From Streptomyces diastaticus subsp. diastaticus (GTDB lineage Bacteria > Actinomycetota > Actinomycetes > Streptomycetales > Streptomycetaceae), in NCBI RefSeq assembly GCF_011170125.1, contig NZ_BLLN01000003.1, positions 744,001 to 808,000 of the forward strand: a DNA stretch of 64,000 bases, given 5' to 3'. A model generated the notes under the pieces. It saw nothing but the letters and a program-made list of their open reading frames with translations, did no database searches and had not been told where the DNA came from. Shown here piece after piece: positions 14,220 through 24,447 of this stretch. Every line of letters begins with the position of its first letter. The stretch's first letter is position 1. Both the position numbers and the translations under genes were made by a program.

Positions 14220-14563
14220 CCGCCAGCATTCCCACCCGCCTGGAGCGCCTGGAGCGCGACCGCTGCCCCGGGTGCGAGGACCCGCGGCCGCTCCCCGACC
14301 ACCAGGCGTGCCTCGACCAGCCCATGCCGAACCGCGCTGAGGGCCGGGCGATCGTCTTTGCCCGCACCGAGCAGCTGCTGGCCGCCGTCTGGCCCCGAGC
14401 CATCGGCGGAGACGCTCGGGCCGCCGCCACCGCCGTGCGGCTCCTCGACCAGCAGGCGCGCGTCCTGCTGCCGACGCACGACCGGGATTCGGACCGTAGC
14501 GGCATCGTGCCGCTGGAGGAGCTGCTGCGCCTCGCCGACACCGACGACGAAGCAGACGCGTAG
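14216..14563 (+). CDS. Small hypothetical protein with a CPGC motif
   Basis: 115 residues. It begins with RLERLERDR and CPGC (residues 17-20) plus a later Cys, then an Ala/Leu-rich helical domain (about 45-85) and an acidic end. Last gene of the overlapping chain. The N-terminal similarity to the proteins starting at 12730 and 13944 suggests a shared interaction motif. No family recognised. Confidence 0.6.
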   Translation: MTASIPTRLERLERDRCPGCEDPRPLPDHQACLDQPMPNRAEGRAIVFARTEQLLAAVWPRAIGGDARAAATAVRLLDQQARVLLPTHDRDSDRSGIVPLEELLRLADTDDEADA

Positions 14564-14610
14564 GGGCGGCCCCGAACTTCGTGCCTGTCGTCCCGTTTCG
14601 CGCATGTCGC

Positions 14611-14650
14611 ACTCTGGCTCTTGATAATGTTCCTTCTCAAGAGCCAGAGT
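14611..14650. repeat. loxP-like inverted repeat: 14-bp arms, 12-bp spacer
   Basis: ACTCTGGCTCTTGA (14611-14624) and TCAAGAGCCAGAGT (14637-14650) are perfect complements around TAATGTTCCTTC. It lies 14 bases upstream of a Cre-like recombinase start and covers the ribosome-binding region's edge. loxP has 13-bp arms and an 8-bp asymmetric spacer, so this could be a recombination site or the recombinase promoter's operator. Confidence 0.7.
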
Positions 14651-14664
14651 TGAGGGAGGACCAC

Positions 14665-15774
14665 ATGGGCGAATCCGCCCGTCAGTTGGCCGTTCCGCTG
14701 GACGAGGTCCTGGACGCGGAGCTGGTCGAGGACGACGGACCGGCCGGGACGGAGCTGGTGCGCACCGGGAAGGACCGGCACCTGTCCCCCGGGACGGTGG
14801 CCGCTATCGCCGCCTCGGTGCCGGACTCGACCCGCCGGGCGTACGGCGCGGACCGCGAGGCGTTCACCGCCTGGTGCGCCGAGGAGGACCGCACACCGCT
14901 TCCGGCGACGGCCGAGACCATGGCCGAGTACGTCAGGCATCTGACCGTCACGCCCCGGCCGCGCACGGGAAGGCCAGCCGCGCCGTCCACGATCGAGCGC
15001 GCCATGTCGGCCGTGACCACGTGGCACGAGGACGAGGGCAAGCCGCGGCCGTCCATGCGCGGGGCCCGCGCGGTGCTCAACGCCTACAAGGACCGCCTTG
15101 CCCGCAGCAGCGACCCGGCCGCGACCGCCCGCCAGGCGACCCCCGCCCAGCCGCAGCAGCTCCGCGCGATGCTCGCCGGGGTGGACCGGGCCACCCTCGC
15201 CGGGAAGCGGAACGCCGCCCTGGTCCTGGTCGGCTTCGCCACGGCCGCCCGCGTCTCCGAGCTGGTGGCCGCGAACCGCGTGGACGTGGTCGAGGCAGAG
15301 CACGGCTGGGACGTCCACCTGTACCGGGGGAAGGTCCGCAAGCACACAACCACGGCGCTCCTGTACGGCACGGACCCGGCCACGTGCCCCGTGCGGGCCC
15401 TGCGCGCGTACCTGGAGGCCCTGACAGCCGCCGGACGTACCGAGGGGCCGGTGTTCCTGCGCGTGGACCGGTGGGACCGCCTCGCCCCGCCCCTGACCCG
15501 GCACGGGCGGCCGATAGGGGACCCTGCCGGGCGGCTCACCGCCGAGGCCGCCGCCGACGTCGTGGAGCGCCTGGCCGTGGCCGCCGGACTCGCCGGCGCC
15601 TGGTCCGGTCACTCCCTGCGCAGAGGGTTCGCCACCGCCGCCCGCGCGGCCGGGCACGACCCGCTGGAGATCAGCCGTCAGGGCGGGTGGGCGGACGGCT
15701 CCCGCGTCCTGGCCCGGTACATGGCCGACGTGGACCGCGTGAAGAACAGTCCGCTGGTCGGGATCGGCCTGTGA
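14665..15774 (+). CDS. Cre-like tyrosine recombinase
   Basis: 369 residues. An N-terminal SAM-like DNA-binding domain (about 50-165) precedes a C-terminal catalytic domain. Visible active-site residues are Arg196 (TAARVSEL), Lys223 (GKVRKH), His316 and Arg319 (GHSLRRG), Trp342 (GGW) and Tyr352 (ARYMAD). Spacings of 27, 93, 3, 23 and 10 residues nearly match Cre (Arg173, Lys201, His289, Arg292, Trp315, Tyr324), and Trp rather than His at the fifth position is Cre-like. GAGGGAGGA precedes the ATG; an upstream in-frame extension would run through the palindrome. Cre-type enzymes resolve plasmid dimers; integration is the alternative. Tyrosine recombinase is near certain, the role is inferred. 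Confidence 0.9.
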   Translation: MGESARQLAVPLDEVLDAELVEDDGPAGTELVRTGKDRHLSPGTVAAIAASVPDSTRRAYGADREAFTAWCAEEDRTPLPATAETMAEYVRHLTVTPRPRTGRPAAPSTIERAMSAVTTWHEDEGKPRPSMRGARAVLNAYKDRLARSSDPAATARQATPAQPQQLRAMLAGVDRATLAGKRNAALVLVGFATAARVSELVAANRVDVVEAEHGWDVHLYRGKVRKHTTTALLYGTDPATCPVRALRAYLEALTAAGRTEGPVFLRVDRWDRLAPPLTRHGRPIGDPAGRLTAEAAADVVERLAVAAGLAGAWSGHSLRRGFATAARAAGHDPLEISRQGGWADGSRVLARYMADVDRVKNSPLVGIGL

Positions 15775-15809
15775 CCGGCCGCCCGACCGCTCACCACCAG
15801 GAGGAGCAC

Positions 15810-16235
15810 ATGCCCAAGCCGTTCACCGCCGTCGCCCCGGGCCGGGTCACCGCCGTGGTGGCCCTCTGTGCGGCCGTGGTCGCCGTGTCGTGGCTGCCGG
15901 TCGCCCCGGCCCTGTGGACCGCGCTGCGCACCGCGCACGGCATGGCCGCACCGGCGGCCGTCGTCCTGACCGTGACCCTGTGCCTGGCCCCCGTGGCGCC
16001 CCTCGGCGTCCTGGTCGCGCTGCGGGAGCACTCCGTACACCTCAGGGCCCGTACGGGGGCCGTGGACGCGCTGCTGATCGTGGCGCACCTCGTGTACGCG
16101 GCGGGCTTCCTGGCCGTCCTGGTGAAGCCGCACGGCGTCCTTGCCGCGTTGCTGCTCGCCGCGCCCCTCGCCCAGGAGGCCCTGACCGTGGGCGCGCTGC
16201 GTCTGCGCTTGCACACGTCCCTCGCGGGTTCCTGA
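15810..16235 (+). CDS. Four-helix membrane protein
   Basis: 141 residues with four predicted membrane helices (about 12-34, 46-68, 84-103 and 107-125) and short loops. The ATG follows CAGGAGGAG; an earlier GTG at 15771 overlaps the recombinase stop but lacks a good site. Sparse charged residues and no catalytic motif suggest a small integral membrane protein of the element. Function unknown. Its start region layout (CACCAGGAGGAG) matches that of the next gene. Confidence 0.65.
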   Translation: MPKPFTAVAPGRVTAVVALCAAVVAVSWLPVAPALWTALRTAHGMAAPAAVVLTVTLCLAPVAPLGVLVALREHSVHLRARTGAVDALLIVAHLVYAAGFLAVLVKPHGVLAALLLAAPLAQEALTVGALRLRLHTSLAGS

Positions 16236-16282
16236 CTTGCGGGCCCGGCCACTCACCACCACATCACCAGGAGGAGACCGAG

Positions 16283-17140
16283 ATGACGACCGAGGAACAC
16301 GCCCGCTGGAACGCGCTGGAGGTCCGGGAGCCGGGCCAGGTGCCGGCCGTGACGCCGCTGGCGTGGCAGGTGGCCAAGCTGACCGACCACGCGGACCGGC
16401 TGATGAACAACGCGCTGCCCGACACGTTCCCGTACGAGGTGGAGCGCGGGACGGCCGGTGACGCCCTGGCCGTGCTCGCCCTGCGGGAGTCCATCCGCCG
16501 GGACGTCGAGCACGGACGCGGCACCCGGGTCCACGAGGCGCTGCTGCTGGGGGCGTCCTGGCGCGAGGTGGCCGCCGCGCTGAACGTCGAGACCGGCGAG
16601 GCCCGGGAGCTGCTGCGCACCTGGGCGCAGGGGCAGCGGAACCTCTGGCAGCGGAACGAGGCCGAGGGGCGCCGCCCGTTCGGGCTGGACGCCGACGCGT
16701 ACGCGGCTGTGCTCGCCCTGGTCGAGTGGGACGACGAGGCGCCGGCCCCGGCCGCGGCCCGTGTCGAGGAGCGGCACCAGGACGACACGGAGCCGGTGAA
16801 GGAGTCCACCCGCCGCTACGCCGAGGAGCTGCGCGCCAACCCGGGGAAGGCATCGGCAGACGGACACACCGGGTGGGAGTGCAGCGCGGGCGCGTCCCTG
16901 ATTGCTGAGGCGATGACCCCTGGCCCCGGTTCACTCGGCACCATGCACGGGGTCATCTACGTGTGCCCCGGCCACCAGGCCGACGCCGAGACCCTGATCA
17001 GCACCACCGGCTGCATCCCCGAGGTGCGGGACGCCCCGCCCAGGCACCGGTGGGACCCGTGGCCGTGCGGTCATGTCACCGCCTTCGGCCCCCAGAAGGG
17101 CCCCAAGTGGCTGACCGCACCACTCCCTGACGCTTCCTGA
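16283..17140 (+). CDS. Hypothetical protein, last gene of the element block
   Basis: 285 residues, soluble. Residues 1-130 are helical with an HTH-like stretch (about 88-106, GASWREVAAALNVETGEARE), followed by an acidic linker (about 145-190). The C-terminal domain (about 195-285) is rich in Gly, Pro, Trp, with three Cys and several His. No family name can be given. Strong ribosome-binding site. A perfect terminator follows at 17160, after which the chromosomal genes begin on the opposite strand. Confidence 0.68.
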   Translation: MTTEEHARWNALEVREPGQVPAVTPLAWQVAKLTDHADRLMNNALPDTFPYEVERGTAGDALAVLALRESIRRDVEHGRGTRVHEALLLGASWREVAAALNVETGEARELLRTWAQGQRNLWQRNEAEGRRPFGLDADAYAAVLALVEWDDEAPAPAAARVEERHQDDTEPVKESTRRYAEELRANPGKASADGHTGWECSAGASLIAEAMTPGPGSLGTMHGVIYVCPGHQADAETLISTTGCIPEVRDAPPRHRWDPWPCGHVTAFGPQKGPKWLTAPLPDAS

Positions 17141-17159
17141 CCGACCCATTCCCTACGCC

Positions 17160-17200
17160 AAGGGCCCGCGACCACTACGGTCGGCCGCGGGCCCTTCTCT
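17160..17200 (+). terminator. Terminator at the right edge of the accessory block
   Basis: AAGGGCCCGCG (17160-17170) pairs perfectly with CGCGGGCCCTT (17186-17196), then CTCT. It separates the accessory block from the convergent chromosomal hydrolase gene, so the element's right junction may lie between about 17,140 and 17,262. No tRNA 3' end or clear att direct repeat was found there. Confidence 0.72.
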
Positions 17201-17262
17201 ATGCATTACCACCAGCGGGGCCCGCCGCCCGCTGACGGTTGAGCCAGCAGCGTTCCGCCTGC

Positions 17263-17916
17263 TCACCAGCCGCGGGCGCGCCACTCCGCGAGGTGAGGAC
17301 GCTCGACGCCGAGGGTGGTGTCGTTGCCGTGACCGGGGTATACCCAGGTTTCATCCGGCAGGACGCCGAACAGCTTGGTCTCCAGGTCGCCCATCAAGGA
17401 GTCGAACTCCTCCGGAAGTGTTGTCCTGCCAGGACCGCCGGGGAAGAGGCAGTCCCCGGTGAAGAGGTGCGGGTGGCCGTGCGGGTCGTCGTAGACCAGG
17501 GCGACCGACCCCGGGGTGTGGCCGACCAGGTGGCGCACGGTCAGCTCGACCCGGCCGACCCGCACCGTGTCGCCGTCGTCCAGCAGCACGTCGGTGGGGA
17601 CCGGGATGCCCTCGGCGTCGTACCGCCCGGCCTGCGTCCGGGCGCCGGTGGCGGCCACCACCTCCGCCAGCGCCTGCCAGTGGTCGCCGTGGCGGTGGGT
17701 GGTGACGACGGAGGCGACGGAGTCCCGGCCGATCAGCCGCAGCAGGGTCTGCGGCTCGGCGGCCGCGTCGATCAGGAGCTGCTCGCCGGTGGCCCGGCAG
17801 CGCAGCAGATAGGCGTTGTTGTCCATGGCGCCCACGGCCACCTTGGAGATCATCAGGTCGGTCAGTTCGTGCACGTCGGCGGGTCCGCCGACCTTCACCG
17901 CTCCGCTGTACGTCAT
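17263..17916 (-). CDS. Metallo-beta-lactamase-fold hydrolase (glyoxalase II-like)
   Basis: 217 residues. The metal-binding motif HxHxDH is at His74, His76, Asp78 and His79 (THRHGDHW). Downstream are GHTPGS and TGDCLF, which supply the further His and bridging Asp, and a C-terminal PGHG His. This pattern is typical of hydroxyacylglutathione-hydrolase-like enzymes, which in actinobacteria may act on mycothiol thioesters. ATG 17916 is preferred; a GTG at 17925 adds three residues. It is followed upstream on the same strand by a mycothiol-type isomerase gene, supporting a thiol-related role. Confidence 0.85.
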   Translation of the reverse strand: MTYSGAVKVGGPADVHELTDLMISKVAVGAMDNNAYLLRCRATGEQLLIDAAAEPQTLLRLIGRDSVASVVTTHRHGDHWQALAEVVAATGARTQAGRYDAEGIPVPTDVLLDDGDTVRVGRVELTVRHLVGHTPGSVALVYDDPHGHPHLFTGDCLFPGGPGRTTLPEEFDSLMGDLETKLFGVLPDETWVYPGHGNDTTLGVERPHLAEWRARGW

Positions 17917-17965
17917 GGCCGTCACCCTATCGACGCGCCGGCCGCCGGCCCGGGCTCCGCCGCCC

Positions 17966-18661
17966 TCACAGCGGCGGCAGCGCGGGCAGCGGGCCGCCGT
18001 CGGTCCTCAGGCCGGCGGGTGCCCGGCGCCCGGCGAGCCAGCCGAGCAGATCGGCGGGGGCGCCGGTGACGGTCAGCGGCTCCTCGCCGGGCGCCGGGGC
18101 GCGGCCACTGGTGAGGGCGGGGGAACCGGCCGGGCGCAGCAGCAGCGGCGGCACGTCCGGGTGGCCGGTGAAGCGGTCGGCGAGGAAGGCGTTCTCCGCG
18201 TCGGTGAACTCCGGCGAGAGGTCCTCCAGCTCGCGCCCCGCGCCGAGGTCGACCTGGTGCAGCTCCACCTCGACCAGCCGCCGGAAGGGGACACGGGCGA
18301 GCCGGTCGGTGACGCCGTTGCGCAGCTCCACCACGGCCTCCCAGTCGGTGACCTCCGACAGGGCGGTGGCCAGCCGGGCGGCGCTGAGCCGCACGTCCTC
18401 GGCGAGGGTCTCGGCGGGCCGGCCCGCGCCCGCCTCGATGTCGGCGTCACGGGCCTCGGCGCTGGCGTACATGGGGCGGCCCGCCACGACGTTGAGCAGG
18501 GCGTCGGCGTTGCGGGCGAGATGGCTGAGGAGGTGGCCCCGGGTCCAGCCGGGCAACCGCGAGGGCTCGGCCAGTGCCGCGTCGTCCAGCGTGCCCGCGA
18601 CGGTGAGCAGCCGGGCCGTGGCCTCGTCCAGTGTTGTGAGATCGCGCACAGGATCAGTCAT
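17966..18661 (-). CDS. Maleylpyruvate isomerase / mycothiol-transferase family protein
   Basis: 231 residues with a DinB-like four-helix bundle in the first 150. His in [10 protein letters not shown] (about residue 47) and His/Asp in ELHQVDLG (about 134-139) match the metal-binding triad of mycothiol-dependent maleylpyruvate isomerases. A smaller C-terminal domain follows. The family uses mycothiol as cofactor in isomerisation or detoxification; the substrate here is unknown. Same strand as the MBL hydrolase downstream, 49 bp apart, so a two-gene unit is likely. Confidence 0.8.
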   Translation of the reverse strand: MTDPVRDLTTLDEATARLLTVAGTLDDAALAEPSRLPGWTRGHLLSHLARNADALLNVVAGRPMYASAEARDADIEAGAGRPAETLAEDVRLSAARLATALSEVTDWEAVVELRNGVTDRLARVPFRRLVEVELHQVDLGAGRELEDLSPEFTDAENAFLADRFTGHPDVPPLLLRPAGSPALTSGRAPAPGEEPLTVTGAPADLLGWLAGRRAPAGLRTDGGPLPALPPL

Positions 18662-18728
18662 GGAACGACCCTAACGGCAGGGGGTCCGGCCACTCGTTCG
18701 GGTGAAGGAGGCGCCATCCTCCCGGGAA

Positions 18729-18750
18729 TCGAATGTACGTGCTATACGCT
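18729..18750 (+). promoter_or_regulatory. uvrA promoter with weak SOS-like box
   Basis: TACGCT (18745-18750) fits an actinobacterial -10 (TANNNT). Just upstream, TCGAAT-GTAC-GTGCTA (18729-18744) resembles the LexA box TCGAAC-N4-GTTCGA in 9 of 12 positions. The gap upstream of uvrA is 273 bp and holds nothing else recognisable. SOS control would fit UvrA but the match is imperfect. Confidence 0.35.
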
Positions 18751-18934
18751 CGGTCCCCGGAAGAGGCATCCTGGATGTGGCCGGGATGCCGTTCCCCGAC
18801 GGCGGCCCACTGCCGCCCTCGGGCCGAAGCCCACCGCCCCCGACCGCTCATCCCCTCCACCGCTGCCGCGGCACTCCCGTACGTTGTTCCCGGGGGTTCC
18901 GCTCCCGCTTCACTCCAGAAAGGTGCGGACCGGC

Positions 18935-21925
<2,991 letters not shown>

Positions 21926-22071
21926 CCGCCGGGTGACCGGAAACCGCCCGCCCGGCCCCGCCCCCGGACCGACCGCGCAACGCCGCCCGCCGCCTCCGCG
22001 TCCTCACCGGCGCAGGGGCGGCGGCGGCCTGCCCGGCCGCCCCTCGGGAAGCGGGGTGAACAGCCGCTGAT

Positions 22072-23835
22072 GTGAGAATCATGATCGCCATGGGGAGTAC
22101 CGCCCGCTCCCTGGCCAGTCGGGCCGGCGCCGCCGCGCGCCGGCCGTACTGGCAGCGGCCCAGCCCCGCCTACCTGGTCCGCCGCTGGCCCGACCTGACC
22201 GCCACCTGCGTGGCCACGGTCTTCTTCTGGCTCTCCCTGACCCCCTCGCTGGTGCCCCGGCCCTGGTACCTCCAAGGGCTGATCGGCGGCCTCAACGCGG
22301 CCATCGGCTACGCCCTGGGCGTCACCGTCAGCTGGCTCTTCCGGCTCCTGGTCGGCCGCCGGCCCCGCCCGGCCGTCCGCGCCCACGCCTGGCAGGCGTA
22401 CTTCCTCCTCAGCCCGGTCTGCGCGGTCTGGCTGATCTCCGAGAGCGCCCACATGCAGCGCCAGCTGCGCGCCCTCCAGGGACTGCCGCCCTCGCTCACC
22501 TGGCACACGCCGATGATCGCCCTGATCACCGTCGCGCTCTGGGCTCTGCTGCTGCTCCTGGCCCGCGCCGTGCGCCTGGGCGCCAGCCGCCTCATCCGGC
22601 TGCTCGGGCGGCTGCTGCCGAGGCCCGCCGCGGTCGGCCTGGGGCTGCTCCTCTCCAGCCTGGCCGTCCTCTTCTGCGTCCAGGACCTCGTCTTCGAACG
22701 CGGGGTCGTCGACATCGCCGACCGCATCTCCAAGGCCACCGACGGCGGCACCAAGGAGGGCGTCACGCCGCCGGCCTCGCGCCTGGTCTCCGGCGGTCCC
22801 GGCTCGTACATCCGCTGGCGCGACCTGGGCTTCCAGGGGCGCAACTTCGCCGGCTCCGTCCTCACCAGCGAGCAGATCTCCGACTGGACCGGGCGGGACG
22901 CCGTGGATCCCGTCCGCGTCTACGCCGGCTCGGCCGCCCCGGAGGCCTTCGCCTACGACGAGGACCCCGTCGCCGCCCAGGTCGACCTGGCCATGAAGGA
23001 GCTGGAACGGACCGGCGCGTTCGACCGGGACGTCCTCGCCATCGCCGGGACCACCGGCACCGGATGGGTCAACGCCAACGTCGTGGAACCCCTCGAATAC
23101 ATGCACGACGGCAACACCGCCACCGTCGCCCTCCAGTACTCCTACCTGCCGAGCTGGCTCTCCTTCCTCGTCGACAAGGAGAAGGCCGCGCACGCCACCC
23201 GCGAACTGGTCGAGGCCGTCCGTGCCCGCTGGGCCGCGCTGCCCCCCGACGAGCGCCCCCGCCTCGTCGTCACCGGCGAGAGCCTCGGCGCGTACGCTGT
23301 CGAAGCCTCCTACGAGCGGCCCGGGGAACTGCTGGACAACGTCGACGGGGCCCTGCTGCTCGGGCCGCCGAACTTCTCGCCGCTCTCGGAGGAGATCCGC
23401 GCCCGCCGCGACCCGGCCAGCCCCGTCTGGCGGCCGCTCTACGAGGAGGGACGCAACTTCCGCTTCGCCCAGTTCCCCCGCCGGGACCTGGCCCGTCCCG
23501 ACGCACCCTGGGAGGGGCCGCGCGTCGTCTACCTCCAGAACGCCTCCGACCCCGTCGTCTGGTGGTCCTACGACCTCCTCCTCAAGCGCCCCGAGTGGCT
23601 CGACGACCCGCTCGGCCCCGACATCACCCCCGAGATCAACTGGTTCCCCTTCGTCACCTTCTGGCAGACCAGCGTCGACATGGCCGTCAGCTACGGCGTC
23701 CAGGCACCGCACGGCCACCGGTACGGCGCCGGCCCGGTGGACGGCTGGGCCGCGGTGGCGCCCCGCGAGGGCTGGACCGATGCCGACACCCGCCGCCTGC
23801 ACGACTTCATCGCCGCCCGCGACACCCCGTACTGA
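22072..23835 (+). CDS. Membrane-anchored alpha/beta-hydrolase
   Basis: 587 residues. Five hydrophobic segments in the first 215 residues, then a large exported or cytoplasmic catalytic domain. GESLGAY (about residue 403-409) is the GxSxG nucleophile elbow, placing it in the alpha/beta-hydrolase family with an N-terminal membrane region found in actinobacteria (Abhydrolase_9 type). Possible acyl-lipid or cell-envelope hydrolase; the substrate is unknown. Start is uncertain: GTG 22072, ATG 22081 and ATG 22090 are all in frame and none has a clear ribosome-binding site. Confidence 0.8.
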   Translation: MRIMIAMGSTARSLASRAGAAARRPYWQRPSPAYLVRRWPDLTATCVATVFFWLSLTPSLVPRPWYLQGLIGGLNAAIGYALGVTVSWLFRLLVGRRPRPAVRAHAWQAYFLLSPVCAVWLISESAHMQRQLRALQGLPPSLTWHTPMIALITVALWALLLLLARAVRLGASRLIRLLGRLLPRPAAVGLGLLLSSLAVLFCVQDLVFERGVVDIADRISKATDGGTKEGVTPPASRLVSGGPGSYIRWRDLGFQGRNFAGSVLTSEQISDWTGRDAVDPVRVYAGSAAPEAFAYDEDPVAAQVDLAMKELERTGAFDRDVLAIAGTTGTGWVNANVVEPLEYMHDGNTATVALQYSYLPSWLSFLVDKEKAAHATRELVEAVRARWAALPPDERPRLVVTGESLGAYAVEASYERPGELLDNVDGALLLGPPNFSPLSEEIRARRDPASPVWRPLYEEGRNFRFAQFPRRDLARPDAPWEGPRVVYLQNASDPVVWWSYDLLLKRPEWLDDPLGPDITPEINWFPFVTFWQTSVDMAVSYGVQAPHGHRYGAGPVDGWAAVAPREGWTDADTRRLHDFIAARDTPY

Positions 23836-23947
23836 CCGGGAGCGGGACCGCGACGGGCGGACGACGGGGGCGGGGCGGACGCGGCGGCGGGCCCCGGCTA
23901 GTGTCGGACGCGATCCCGAGCCGCCCACGGACCTCAGCGGAGGCACC

Positions 23948-24370
23948 ATGTCCGCCCACCCCCTCTCCCGCCGCACCGTCCTGCGGGGCGCGGCCCTCGT
24001 CCCGGCCGCCGGGCTGGGCGCGGCGGCCTGCGCGGCACCGGACGACGGGCGGGCCGAGGGGCCCGCCGAGCCCGTCGAGCTGGGCGCCGCCGACGCCGTC
24101 GAGAAGGGCGGGGCGGAGATCTTCCGCGAGCACCACGTCGTCGTGAGCCGGTCCGAGGAGGGGGAGTACCGGGCGTTCAGTGCCGTCTGCACCCACCGGC
24201 AGTGCCCGCTGCACAAGATCAAGGGCACCGTCTCCACCTGCACCTGCCACGGCAGCCGGTTCGACGTCACCACCGGCGAGGTGCTCGAAGGACCCGCCGT
24301 CGCCCCGCTCACCGAACTCGACGTCTCCACCGACGGCGGGCGCCTGGTGGCACGGCCCAGGCCCGCCTGA
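23948..24370 (+). CDS. Exported Rieske [2Fe-2S] protein with Tat/lipoprotein signal
   Basis: 140 residues. Twin-arginine signal SRRTVLRG (residues 7-14), then a hydrophobic core ending in the lipobox-like LGAAAC (Cys28). The Rieske ligands are Cys81, His83, Cys98 and His101 (CTHRQC and CTCHGS). Tat export fits a protein folded with its Fe-S cluster before transport. Possibly an electron-transfer lipoprotein on the outer face of the membrane; the partner is not evident from neighbours. Confidence 0.88.
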   Translation: MSAHPLSRRTVLRGAALVPAAGLGAAACAAPDDGRAEGPAEPVELGAADAVEKGGAEIFREHHVVVSRSEEGEYRAFSAVCTHRQCPLHKIKGTVSTCTCHGSRFDVTTGEVLEGPAVAPLTELDVSTDGGRLVARPRPA

Positions 24371-24434
24371 CCCCGCCCGCCGCGCGTCCCCGGAGCGTCA
24401 CCGCGGGTCACGCCGGAGTGTCGGTGGCCGCCAG

Positions 24435-24440
24435 TAGGGT
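24435..24440 (+). promoter_or_regulatory. -10 element of a leaderless uvrC promoter
   Basis: TAGGGT lies seven bases before the ATG at 24448, the distance at which Streptomyces transcription starts on the first base of the start codon. This supports the chosen start, since no ribosome-binding site would be needed. Confidence 0.45.
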
Positions 24441-24447
24441 GTCTGAC

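Noticed and set aside
1..17200. CRISPR array
   Set aside because: The repeats found are short inverted or 21-bp phased motifs, not spaced repeat-spacer units, and no cas genes are present.
18729..18744. A definite LexA/SOS box upstream of uvrA
   Set aside because: The second half-site has two mismatches; retained only as a weak regulatory feature.
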